Below the pieces are notes generated by a model. That model was not told the origin of the DNA. It saw only the letters and a list, made by a program, of their open reading frames with translations, and did not search any database. Below are positions 8,080 through 15,133 of a DNA stretch of 29,001 nt, piece by piece; position 1 is the stretch's first letter, and the number at the start of each line of letters is the position of its first letter. The DNA lies in NCBI GenBank assembly GCA_023386795.1, contig JAEWJB010000058.1, positions 1 to 29,001 on the forward strand, written 5' to 3'. The stretch is from Pseudomonadota bacterium (GTDB lineage: Bacteria > Pseudomonadota > Gammaproteobacteria > Xanthomonadales > Xanthomonadaceae). A program made the translations under genes and the position numbers.

Positions 8080-9132
8080 ATGGATTCGCTGACCCAGATC
8101 GTCCTCGGTGGCGCCGTCGCCGCCGCCATCGCGCCGGCCGGGCACCGCCGCGCGGCCCTGCTGGCCGGTGCCGCACTCGGCACCGTGCCCGACCTCGATG
8201 CCCTGGTGCTGTGGGCCGCCAGCGACAACCCCGTCACGCTGATGACGGTGCATCGCAGCTTCAGCCACTCGCTGTTCGTGCTGCCGCTGCTCGGCGCATT
8301 GATCTGGACGCTGCTGCGGCATTTCGGCCACGGTCGCGTCGCGCAGTCGCCACGCCGCTGGTTCTGGGCCATCCAGCTGGCGCTGGTGACGCATCCGCTG
8401 CTGGATGCCTTCACCGTCTACGGCACCCAGCTGTGGTGGCCGCTGCACCCCCACCCGACGATGTGGTCGAGCGTCTTCATCATCGACCCGCTGTACACGG
8501 TGTGGCTGGCACTGGCCTGCGTGATCGCCTGGTGCGTGCCGCAGCGGCCGCTTGCGCAACGCGCGCTGGTGGCCGGGCTGGTGCTGAGCAGTGCGTACCT
8601 CGGTTGGTCGCTGCTGGCCAAGCACCTCGTGGACCGCGAAGCCGACCGCGCGCTGGCGGCGATGGGCCTGGCGAACGCGCCGCGCTTCTCGGTGCCGATG
8701 CCATTCAACACGCTGCTGTGGCGCGTGGTGGCGATGACCCCAGGCGGCTACGTCATCGGCGAGCGTTCGCTGGTGGCCGACCACGGGCCGATGACGTTCA
8801 CCGGCTATCCCAGCCAGGTGCAGGCTCTGGCCGAAACCGCCCAGCTGCCGGCGGTGCAGCGCTTGAATTGGTTCAATCGCGGCTTCATGCGCGCGCAGGT
8901 GGTGGACGGCGAACTGGTGCTCAGCGACCTGCGCATGGGCCTGGAGCCGGAATACAACTTCAACTTCGTGGTCGCCAAGCAGGCGGCGGACGGACGCTGG
9001 GAGGAAATTCCGCCCCGCCAGCTGCAGGCCGCCTATCGCGCGCCGGTCGCGCGCGGTCACCTGCGCGAGGCGCTGGCACGGATGTGGGCGCGCATCTGGC
9101 AGTCTCCGCCGCCAGCGGCCGCGAATCAGTAG
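8080..9132 (+). CDS. YdjM-family (DUF457) membrane-bound metal-dependent hydrolase
   Basis: Integral membrane protein of 350 aa. It opens with the family hallmark MDSLTQ, then has GTVPDLDAL at about 35-43, HRSFSHS near 56-62 and THPLLDAF near 107-114; these conserved His and Asp residues define the family and suggest metal binding. About five hydrophobic segments lie in the first 190 residues, followed by a soluble domain containing YNFNFVV. The biochemical function of the family is not established. The ATG at 8080 is preferred over a GTG at 8065 because MDSLTQ is the conserved start. It begins 85 nt after the metallophosphoesterase gene. Its stop overlaps the stop of the convergent methyltransferase gene by 7 nt. 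Confidence 0.88.
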   Translation: MDSLTQIVLGGAVAAAIAPAGHRRAALLAGAALGTVPDLDALVLWAASDNPVTLMTVHRSFSHSLFVLPLLGALIWTLLRHFGHGRVAQSPRRWFWAIQLALVTHPLLDAFTVYGTQLWWPLHPHPTMWSSVFIIDPLYTVWLALACVIAWCVPQRPLAQRALVAGLVLSSAYLGWSLLAKHLVDREADRALAAMGLANAPRFSVPMPFNTLLWRVVAMTPGGYVIGERSLVADHGPMTFTGYPSQVQALAETAQLPAVQRLNWFNRGFMRAQVVDGELVLSDLRMGLEPEYNFNFVVAKQAADGRWEEIPPRQLQAAYRAPVARGHLREALARMWARIWQSPPPAAANQ

Positions 9133-9953
9133 ACCGTGGCGCGCGCCTGCACGAACGAATAGAAGAACACCGCGTCCGGGTCGTTCTGCACCTCGTTCAT
9201 TTCGCGGCGCATGCCGGTCACGACGTCCTCGCTCACCGACCCGGCCTGCAATAGCTGGTCGGCGGCCGAAAGCAGCAGTTCTTCCCAGAACGCGATCATG
9301 GTCTTGCGACGCGCCGGCTCGCGGTTGTCCAGGTGCAGCGTCTTGATCTCGGTGTGCACGTCGCGGAAGCCGCCGGCCAGCAGCAGGTTGCCGAGCTTCG
9401 CGCCGACGAACGGGTCGCCGCCGTGGTCGTACTGGAAATCGTTGAAGGCCATCCAGTAGCGCCACACGTTGGGCGAATACGGATGCAGCAGGAACGAGGC
9501 GTTCATCACTTCGGTGACGTACACCGGTGAGCCCGGCGCCAGGACGCGACGCACCTCGCTGAGCACGCGGGCCGGTGAGGGCACGTGTTCGAGTACCCAG
9601 CAGAGGAACGCCGCATCGAACTGGCGCGGCTCGAAGGGCAGGTTGCCCGCGTCGGCCCGGTGCAGGTCATAGCGCTCGCGGCACCAGGGCAGGCGTTCGA
9701 GATTCGCGCGCGCGGTGGCCAGTTGCGATTCGCTCAGGTCCACGCCGGTGACATGCAGCTCGGGGAAGCGACGCAGCAGGATCTCGGTCTGCGCGCCCAC
9801 GCCGCTGCCGACTTCCAGCAGGCGGCGTACGCCGGTGTAGTCGATCTGGTTGAACAGCGTGGCTTCGAGCAGACGCGCCTGCTTCACCAGCCGGTTCTGT
9901 TCGGTGTCGGAGAAGCCGTGGAGATAGGTGGGTGAGGCGATCGGTGATGTCAT
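9126..9953 (-). CDS. Class I SAM-dependent methyltransferase
   Basis: Protein of 275 aa with a Rossmann-type methyltransferase core: motif I LLEVGSGVGAQT near 45-56, the acidic VTGVDLSESQL strand that binds the ribose, HRADAGNLPF, and FLCWVLEHVPSP as motif IV. The C-terminal third (a FQYDHGGDPF segment onward) may shape substrate binding. The substrate cannot be read from the sequence. The ATG at 9953 has GGGAG about 8 nt upstream. It lies 19 nt after dusB on the same strand and is presumably cotranscribed with it. The stop codon overlaps that of the convergent YdjM-family gene. Confidence 0.9.
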   Translation of the reverse strand: MTSPIASPTYLHGFSDTEQNRLVKQARLLEATLFNQIDYTGVRRLLEVGSGVGAQTEILLRRFPELHVTGVDLSESQLATARANLERLPWCRERYDLHRADAGNLPFEPRQFDAAFLCWVLEHVPSPARVLSEVRRVLAPGSPVYVTEVMNASFLLHPYSPNVWRYWMAFNDFQYDHGGDPFVGAKLGNLLLAGGFRDVHTEIKTLHLDNREPARRKTMIAFWEELLLSAADQLLQAGSVSEDVVTGMRREMNEVQNDPDAVFFYSFVQARATVY

Positions 9954-9972
9954 GACGCGCTCCCGTTGGAAA

Positions 9973-10971
9973 TCAAGCGGCAGACTGCAGTTCGGGTGCG
10001 ACGCCGGCGATGAGGGCGTCGAAGTAGTCGCGCGTCAGCGCCAGCTGTGCCTCGGGCGTTTCGGCGCGGTTGACCACCGCGCGGAACTGGCCGCTTTCCG
10101 GGTGATCCTTCGCATACCAGCCCAGGTGCTTGCGCGCGATGCGAACGCCCTGCAGCTCGCCATAGAAGGCATGCAGGTCGGCAAGATGCGCGAGCAGGGT
10201 GTCGCGCACGAAGGCCAGCGTCGGCGCGGGCAGCAGTTCGCCGTGGGCCAGGAAATGCGCGACCTCGCGGAAGATCCAGGGACGGCCCTGCGCCGCGCGC
10301 CCGATCATGACGGCATCGGCACCGGTTTCCTGCAGCACCTGCCGGGCCTTGTGCGGGGAATCGACGTCGCCGTTGGCGATGACGGGAATGCGCAGCGCGG
10401 ACTTGATCGCCGCGATGGTCTGGTATTCGGCCTGGCCGGTGTAGTGCTGGTCGCGGGTGCGGCCGTGCACGGTGAGCGCGGCGATGCCGCTGTCCTCGGC
10501 GATGCGGGCGATGGCCGGGCCATTACGGTGGTCGCCATCCCAGCCGGTGCGGATCTTCAGCGTCACCGGCACGTCCACCGCGCCAACGACCGCTTCCAGG
10601 ATGCGCGCCACCAGCAGTTCGTCGCGCATCAGTGCCGAGCCCGCCCAGGCGTTGCACACCTTCTTGGCCGGGCAGCCCATGTTGATGTCGATGATCTGCG
10701 CGCCGTGGTCGACGTTGTAACGCGCCGCGTCGGCCAGCTGCTGCGGCTCGGTGCCGGCGATCTGCACGCTGATCGGGTCCGGCTCGCCGGCGTGGTCCAT
10801 GCGATGGATGGACTTGCGGGTGTTCCAGAAGCGCGGGTCGCTGATCGTCATCTCCGACACCGCCAAACCCGCACCGAGCCGCTTGCACAGCTGCCGGAAC
10901 GGCTTGTCGGTGACGCCGGCCATGGGGGCCAGGATCACGCGGGGTTCGATCAGGTGGGGGCCGATGCGCAT
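9973..10971 (-). CDS. dusB: tRNA-dihydrouridine synthase B
   Basis: FMN-dependent enzyme that reduces specific uridines in tRNA to dihydrouridine. At 332 aa it is close to E. coli DusB (321). Motifs: RVILAPMAGVTDKPFR at 11-26, INMGCPAKKV with catalytic Cys100, TLKIRTGWDG, LTVHGRTRDQ, IPVIANGDV, and the FMN-phosphate site AVMIGRAAQGRPW. The MRIGPHLIEP opening is the canonical DusB start, so the ATG at 10971 is used although the frame stays open to 11196. In E. coli dusB is followed by fis; here a methyltransferase gene follows. A TACAAT box ends 6 nt before the ATG (see 10978-10983). Confidence 0.96.
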   Translation of the reverse strand: MRIGPHLIEPRVILAPMAGVTDKPFRQLCKRLGAGLAVSEMTISDPRFWNTRKSIHRMDHAGEPDPISVQIAGTEPQQLADAARYNVDHGAQIIDINMGCPAKKVCNAWAGSALMRDELLVARILEAVVGAVDVPVTLKIRTGWDGDHRNGPAIARIAEDSGIAALTVHGRTRDQHYTGQAEYQTIAAIKSALRIPVIANGDVDSPHKARQVLQETGADAVMIGRAAQGRPWIFREVAHFLAHGELLPAPTLAFVRDTLLAHLADLHAFYGELQGVRIARKHLGWYAKDHPESGQFRAVVNRAETPEAQLALTRDYFDALIAGVAPELQSAA

Positions 10972-10977
10972 GGCGTC

Positions 10978-10983
10978 ATTGTA
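10978..10983 (-). promoter_or_regulatory. -10 box that may make dusB leaderless
   Basis: On the minus strand TACAAT (5 of 6 consensus) is followed by GACGCC and then the dusB ATG. A start point 7 nt beyond the box would be the A of the ATG itself. The hexamer CCGACC lies 17 nt upstream as a partial -35 match. No Shine-Dalgarno is present. Confidence 0.5.
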
Positions 10984-11025
10984 CCGCCGAGGTGAGCGGC
11001 GGTCGGCCCACGAAGCCAGTGTGAC

Positions 11026-11047
11026 GAGGAGCGCCCCAAAGCTCCTC
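11026..11047. repeat. Inverted repeat GAGGAGC/GCTCCTC
   Basis: Perfect 7-bp arms (11026-11032 and 11041-11047) around an 8-nt loop, in the gap between rbsK and dusB. It is one of a series of hairpins in this 228-nt non-coding stretch (10972-11199). Confidence 0.4.
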
Positions 11048-11077
11048 CAGGCCGCATCAAACGAGCTGGAGCAGAGC

Positions 11078-11110
11078 CCCCCTTTGTTAAGGGGGCGCGC
11101 CGAAGGCGCG
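11078..11110. repeat. Tandem hairpins of a dispersed-type intergenic repeat
   Basis: The first hairpin has arms CCCCCTT (11078-11084) and AAGGGGG (11089-11095). It abuts a second, CGCGCC (11096-11101) and GGCGCG (11105-11110), with a GAA triloop. The C-run/TTTGTTAA/G-run followed by a GAA-loop palindrome looks like a multicopy intergenic element; copy number needs a genome search. Confidence 0.5.
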
Positions 11111-11136
11111 GGGGATAGGCGAGGGAAGAAGCGGGG

Positions 11137-11165
11137 CCCAAGGTTTTGCGAAGCACAACCTTGGG
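11137..11165. repeat. Long hairpin with inner TGC-GAA-GCA
   Basis: Arms CCCAAGGTT (11137-11145) and AACCTTGGG (11157-11165) are perfect. After a T/C mismatch the stem continues with TGC/GCA around a GAA loop, giving 12 pairs. On the minus strand it is followed by C/T-rich sequence (CCCCGCTTCTTCCC), so it could end rbsK transcripts. Confidence 0.5.
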
Positions 11166-11198
11166 GGTCATGTCTGCATCGCAGGCATGGCCGCACCC

Positions 11199-11217
11199 CT
11201 TACGCCGAAGGCGTAAG
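11199..11217 (-). terminator. Hairpin overlapping the rbsK stop codon
   Basis: Arms CTTACGCC (11199-11206) and GGCGTAAG (11210-11217) pair perfectly around a 3-nt loop (TTC on the minus strand). The stem includes the rbsK stop codon and last codons. No U-run follows immediately, so factor-independent termination is uncertain. Confidence 0.4.
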
Positions 11218-12147
11218 CCGCGGCATGGATACCGCGGCCCCTTCGGCCTCGGTCGAGCGGCCCGCAAACCGCGTGGCAAAGCGCACGTGCTGGCCGAACG
11301 GCTCGGCCGGCAACTGGGCCAGCGAGGCGGCCAGCGCCCCGTTGAAAGCGTCGCCGGCACCGGTGGTGTCGATGGTCTGCGCCGTTTCGGCCGCCACGCG
11401 GTAGTACGGCTGGCTGTCGCCGCGAAGCTGTTCGTCGGCATGGGAGACAAAGCAGCCCACCGAACCCAGCGTCACCACCACCGTCCCACCCGACAGCTTG
11501 CGGCACAGCGCATGCAGGCTGCCGCCATCCAGTGCGGCCACATCGTCCGCGTTCACGCGCTCGCCCACATGGCGGCTGAGTAGCGCGGCGAACTCGGTCT
11601 CGTTGGGCGTCAGCACGTCGGCCAGCTTGAGCAGGCCGATCGAGCTAGGTGCATTGGCCGGCGCGGCATTCAGCACGGTGGTCACGCCGGCCTCGCGTGC
11701 CAGCGCCAGGGCCGACTCGATGGTCTCCACCGGCGACTCCAACTGGGCCAGCAGCACGCGCGCCCCACCCACCAGCGCCTGCTGGCCAGCGATGAAGCCT
11801 TCGCTCAGCACGGCGTTGGCGCCCGGGCCGATCACGATGGTGTTGCGGCCATGCGCATCGACGTAGATGCCGCCGGTGCCGGTGGGCTCGCTGCTGGCCT
11901 CGGCGATCAGCGTGATGCCGTCCTGCGCAGCCAGCCCGCGCGCCATTGCGCCACCGGCGTCATCGCCCAGCGCGCAGACGAAGTGCGTGCGCGCGCCGGC
12001 ACGCGCGCTGGCGACCGCCTGGTTGAAGCCTTTGCCCCCCGGACCGGTGCTGTAGCGTCCGGCGATCGTCGCACCCGGTGCCGGCAGCGATTCACAGCGC
12101 CACACATGATCGACATTGAACGAACCGACGACGACGACCGAACTCAT
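11200..12147 (-). CDS. rbsK: Ribokinase-family (PfkB) sugar kinase
   Basis: Protein of 315 aa, ordinary ribokinase length. Ribokinase phosphorylates D-ribose to ribose 5-phosphate with ATP. It shows VVVGSFNVDHV at the N-terminus, the first PfkB signature TGPGGKGFNQA (GGKG at 37-40) and the second, DTTGAGDAFNG, with catalytic Asp266. Ribokinases usually read GGKGANQA; the Phe here, and the upstream nucleoside transporter gene, leave open a nucleoside kinase. The ATG at 12147 is preceded by AAGAGAAG. It lies 61 nt after nupC on the same strand, which fits use of the ribose part of imported nucleosides. The last codons fall within two hairpins (11199-11217 and 11217-11238). Confidence 0.85.
   Translation of the reverse strand: MSSVVVVGSFNVDHVWRCESLPAPGATIAGRYSTGPGGKGFNQAVASARAGARTHFVCALGDDAGGAMARGLAAQDGITLIAEASSEPTGTGGIYVDAHGRNTIVIGPGANAVLSEGFIAGQQALVGGARVLLAQLESPVETIESALALAREAGVTTVLNAAPANAPSSIGLLKLADVLTPNETEFAALLSRHVGERVNADDVAALDGGSLHALCRKLSGGTVVVTLGSVGCFVSHADEQLRGDSQPYYRVAAETAQTIDTTGAGDAFNGALAASLAQLPAEPFGQHVRFATRFAGRSTEAEGAAVSMPRLTPSA
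11217..11238. repeat. Palindrome with ATGGAT apex inside the rbsK 3' end
   Basis: Arms GCCGCGG (11217-11223) and CCGCGGC (11232-11238) enclose CATGGATA, which again centres on TGGA as in the edge palindromes. It encodes part of the kinase C-terminus, so it may be chance or a repeat that became coding. Confidence 0.4.
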
Positions 12148-12208
12148 AAGGCTTCTCTTCTTGTTGCGGGTAGGGGTATGGCTGTTACAACGCAGGCCGC
12201 GGGTCCGA

Positions 12209-13507
12209 TCAGCCGAAGTGCGAGAGCACGCCGGCGATGGTCGCGGTCATGAAGGTGGCGATGGAGCCGCCGAGCACCGCCCGCAGGCCAAACTTGGCCA
12301 GGTCGTGGCGGCGTTCCGGCGCCAGGCCGCCGATGCCGCCGAGCTGGATCGCGATCGAACTGAAATTGGCGAAGCCGCACAGCGCATAGGTCGCGATCAG
12401 GCCGCCCTCCTGGCTCAGCGACACGCCCGGCACCTGGCCATTGACGATGCGCGACAGCTCGGTATAGGCCACGAATTCGTTGATCACCACCTTCTGGCCG
12501 ATCAGCGAGCCAACCGTGGTGGCATCGGCCCACGGCGTGCCGATCACCCACGCCACGGGCGAGAGGACGAAGCCGAAGATCGTGGAGAGGTTGGTCGGGC
12601 GGCCGAGCGCCGCGGCCAGGCCGGTGACGTCGCCCAGCCAGGTCAGCGGTGCGTTGACCAGGGCGATCAGCGCGATGAAGGCCAGCAGCATCGCGCCGAT
12701 GTTCAGCGCCAGGCGCAGGCCATCGCCGGCACCGGCGGCTGCCGCGTCGATGATGTTGGAGGTGGTCTTCTCCACTTCCATCTTCACCGTGCCGCGGGTC
12801 AGCGGGGTGCCGGTCTCCGGCACCAGCAACTTGGCGACCACCAGCGTCGCCGGCGCGGCCATGATGCTCGCCGCCAGCAGGTGCTTGGCGTAGAACGCCT
12901 GCTGCACCGGATCGCCGCCGCCGAGCATGCCCACGTAAGCAGCCAGCACGCCGCCGGCAATGTGCGCCATGCCGCCGATCATCATCGTCAGCAGCTCGGA
13001 CTGGGTCATCTTGGGAATGTACGGGCGCACGGTCAGCGGCGCCTCGGTCTGGCCGATGAAGACGCTGGCGCACACGCTGGTCGTCTCCGCGCCGGACACG
13101 CGCATCACCTTGGTGATCGCCCACGCCATCGCCTTGACCACCGCCTGCATCACGCCCAGGTGGTACAGCACGCCCATCAGCGCCGAGAAGAAGATGATGG
13201 TGGGCAGCACCTGGAAGGCAAAGATGAAGCCGTAGCTCTTGACGTCCATCAGGCTGCCGAAGATGAAGTTGGAGCCTTCATTGACGAAGCTCAGCACCTT
13301 CACGAAGGCCTGGCCGAGCCAGTCGAACACGTCGCGCCCGCCGGGCACCAGCAGTACCAATGCCGCAAAGCCGATCTGCAGGCTGATGCCGGTCAGCACC
13401 AGCCGCCAGTCCACCGCACGCTTGTTGTTGGAGAACAGCCAGGTGATGGCGATGAGCACCGCCAACCCGAACAGGCCGAAGCCGATCCTTCCCAAACCTT
13501 CGAGCAT
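12209..13507 (-). CDS. nupC: NupC-type concentrative nucleoside transporter
   Basis: Inner-membrane cation/nucleoside symporter (CNT family), 432 aa. Eight or more hydrophobic segments are visible. Family motifs are GQTEAPLTVRPY starting at 152, IGGMAHIAGGVLAAYVG shortly after, and GFANFSSI at 378-385. The ATG at 13507 is chosen over upstream in-frame codons because GGGGGA lies just upstream of it and MLEGLGRIGF starts the first hydrophobic helix. It is the first gene of a probable nupC-rbsK operon for nucleoside uptake and ribose salvage. It is divergent from the aldo/keto reductase gene across a 185-nt gap in which I find no convincing nupC promoter. Confidence 0.95.
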   Translation of the reverse strand: MLEGLGRIGFGLFGLAVLIAITWLFSNNKRAVDWRLVLTGISLQIGFAALVLLVPGGRDVFDWLGQAFVKVLSFVNEGSNFIFGSLMDVKSYGFIFAFQVLPTIIFFSALMGVLYHLGVMQAVVKAMAWAITKVMRVSGAETTSVCASVFIGQTEAPLTVRPYIPKMTQSELLTMMIGGMAHIAGGVLAAYVGMLGGGDPVQQAFYAKHLLAASIMAAPATLVVAKLLVPETGTPLTRGTVKMEVEKTTSNIIDAAAAGAGDGLRLALNIGAMLLAFIALIALVNAPLTWLGDVTGLAAALGRPTNLSTIFGFVLSPVAWVIGTPWADATTVGSLIGQKVVINEFVAYTELSRIVNGQVPGVSLSQEGGLIATYALCGFANFSSIAIQLGGIGGLAPERRHDLAKFGLRAVLGGSIATFMTATIAGVLSHFG

Positions 13508-13692
13508 GCGTATCCCCCGGACCCCGGCAAAAGGAGGAAGCCTAGAGCAGGGGGGCAGGGCGGGCAAGGACAGCAGGTTCAGCTGTGAGCTTTTCCTTTG
13601 TGCTCAAGGCATTGGATCGAACGTCCCGCAGGGGCGGGTACACTGCCGCCCCGGCCGCGACGGTTGTCGTGGGGCCCACAGGAGTTGATGCC

Positions 13693-14670
13693 ATGCAATA
13701 CCGTCGTCTCGGATCCACCGGCCTGCAGCTTTCGGCGCTGTCCTTCGGCGCATGGGTGACCTTCGGCGGGCAGATCGGCCGCGACGAGGCGCGTAACCTC
13801 ATCGCGGCGGCGTGGGATCACGGTGTCAACTTCTTCGACAATGCGGAGGTTTACGCGCAGGGCAGGGCCGAGCAGGTGATGGGCGATGTCATCGCCGACC
13901 TGCGGCTGCCTCGCGATGGCTACTGCGTTTCGAGCAAGGTGTTCTTCGGCAGTGTCGCCGAGCCGCGACCGACCCAGCGCGGCTTGTCGCGCAAGCACGT
14001 GGTCGATGCCTGCGAGGCGGCCTTGCGACGGTTGCGCGTGGATTACCTTGACCTCTATTACTGCCATCGGCCCGATCCGGATACGCCGATCGAGGAAACC
14101 GTACGGGCCATGGACCTGCTCGTGCGCCAGGGCAAGGTGCTGTACTGGGGCACCTCGGAATGGTCGGCGGCCCAACTGGAGGAGGCGCACGCCATCGCGC
14201 GTGCCACTGGTGCGTTCGCGCCATCGATGGAACAACCGCAGTACAACCTCTTGCATCGCGAACGGGTCGAGCGCGAGTACGCCGCGCTGTGCGCCGCGGG
14301 GATGGGCACCACGGTCTGGTCGCCGCTGGCCTCCGGGTTGCTTACTGGAAAGTACAGCGATGGCATCAGCGCCGATGCGCGACTCGGCCAGCCCGGGCGC
14401 GAGTGGTTGCGCGACCTGGTGATCGGCGAGCCGCACGAACAACGGGTGGAGCGCGCACGCCGCTTCAGTGAGGTCGCCGCCGAGTTGGGCGAGCGTCCCG
14501 CGCAGCTGGCCATCGCGTGGTGCCTGCGTAATCCGCATGTCTCCAGCGTGATCCTGGGGGCCAGCCGCGTCTCGCAGCTGGTTGAAAACCTGGGCGCGCT
14601 CGATCTGGTGGATCGGTACGACATGGCCGTCTGGGAACGCGTCGAGGCCGCTACCGCGCCCACCGCCTGA
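13693..14670 (+). CDS. Aldo/keto reductase, Kv-channel beta-subunit-like
   Basis: NADPH-dependent oxidoreductase of 325 aa. The catalytic tetrad is present: Asp49 (FFDNAEVYA), Tyr54, Lys82 (SSKVFF) and His125 (YYCHRPDPD). The N-terminus YRRLGSTGLQLSALSFGAWV with TFGGQ next to it closely resembles voltage-gated potassium channel beta subunits, and the C-terminal VSSVILGASRVSQLVENL is the usual cofactor-binding end. The natural substrate cannot be deduced, and no potassium-channel gene is nearby. The ATG at 13693 has AGGAG eight nt upstream. TACACT at 13639-13644 may be its -10 box, but the nearest TTGGAT is 21 nt away. A 5-bp hairpin at 14671-14684 follows the stop. Confidence 0.92.
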   Translation: MQYRRLGSTGLQLSALSFGAWVTFGGQIGRDEARNLIAAAWDHGVNFFDNAEVYAQGRAEQVMGDVIADLRLPRDGYCVSSKVFFGSVAEPRPTQRGLSRKHVVDACEAALRRLRVDYLDLYYCHRPDPDTPIEETVRAMDLLVRQGKVLYWGTSEWSAAQLEEAHAIARATGAFAPSMEQPQYNLLHRERVEREYAALCAAGMGTTVWSPLASGLLTGKYSDGISADARLGQPGREWLRDLVIGEPHEQRVERARRFSEVAAELGERPAQLAIAWCLRNPHVSSVILGASRVSQLVENLGALDLVDRYDMAVWERVEAATAPTA

Positions 14671-14770
14671 GTCCGACGGCGGACAAGACCTGGACTCGTC
14701 GCCATGCCTGGGGCCTACCGGGCGGCTAAGCGCGATCGGCGAAATGAATGGTGAAAGACGAGAATGGCTA

Positions 14771-14799
14771 TTGATGTTGGGATGAGAATCATTATCATC
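14771..14799 (+). promoter_or_regulatory. hemP promoter with overlapping Fur box
   Basis: GATGAGAATCATTATCATC (14781-14799) is a strong match to the Fur operator. A -35 TTGATG (14771-14776) and a -10 TATCAT (14793-14798) are 16 nt apart, and the Fur box spans the -10. This predicts repression by iron-loaded Fur and induction on iron starvation. Confidence 0.85.
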
Positions 14800-14827
14800 A
14801 AGTCGTCATCGCAAGGAGACGAGCCAC

Positions 14828-15025
14828 ATGAATGCCACCCCGATCCTGCTGCACCCGGAAACCCTCCACCTGCGTGAGCGCCGCGCGCCGCGCATCGTGC
14901 CCGCCGAGGACGTGCTCAGCAGTGAAGTGCTGCTCAAGGGCCGCCGCGAAGTGCTGATCCAGCACGGCGACCGCGTGTACCGCCTGCGACATACCAGCAA
15001 CGACAAGTTGATCCTGACCAAATAA
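14828..15025 (+). CDS. hemP: Hemin uptake protein HemP
   Basis: Small protein of 65 aa. The C-terminal half carries the HemP pattern: SEVLLKGRREVLIQHGD, then YRLRHTSNDKLILTK at the very end. HemP proteins are small cytosolic factors linked to haem uptake loci and needed for haem use in some bacteria, possibly as transcriptional activators. AAGGAG (14813-14818) lies nine nt before the ATG, and a Fur box lies over its promoter. No TonB-dependent haem receptor is in the window. The following gene, 108 nt on, may be cotranscribed. Confidence 0.93.
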   Translation: MNATPILLHPETLHLRERRAPRIVPAEDVLSSEVLLKGRREVLIQHGDRVYRLRHTSNDKLILTK

Positions 15026-15133
15026 CTTCTCGCCCCCGCGCGCGAAGGCCCACTCTCTCCCCTCGGCCGGCGGTTGCCTTGTGCACCCCGGCCGGGGTCT
15101 TCGCGGCAGCGGGGCACCTCCCAGGAAGAACCG

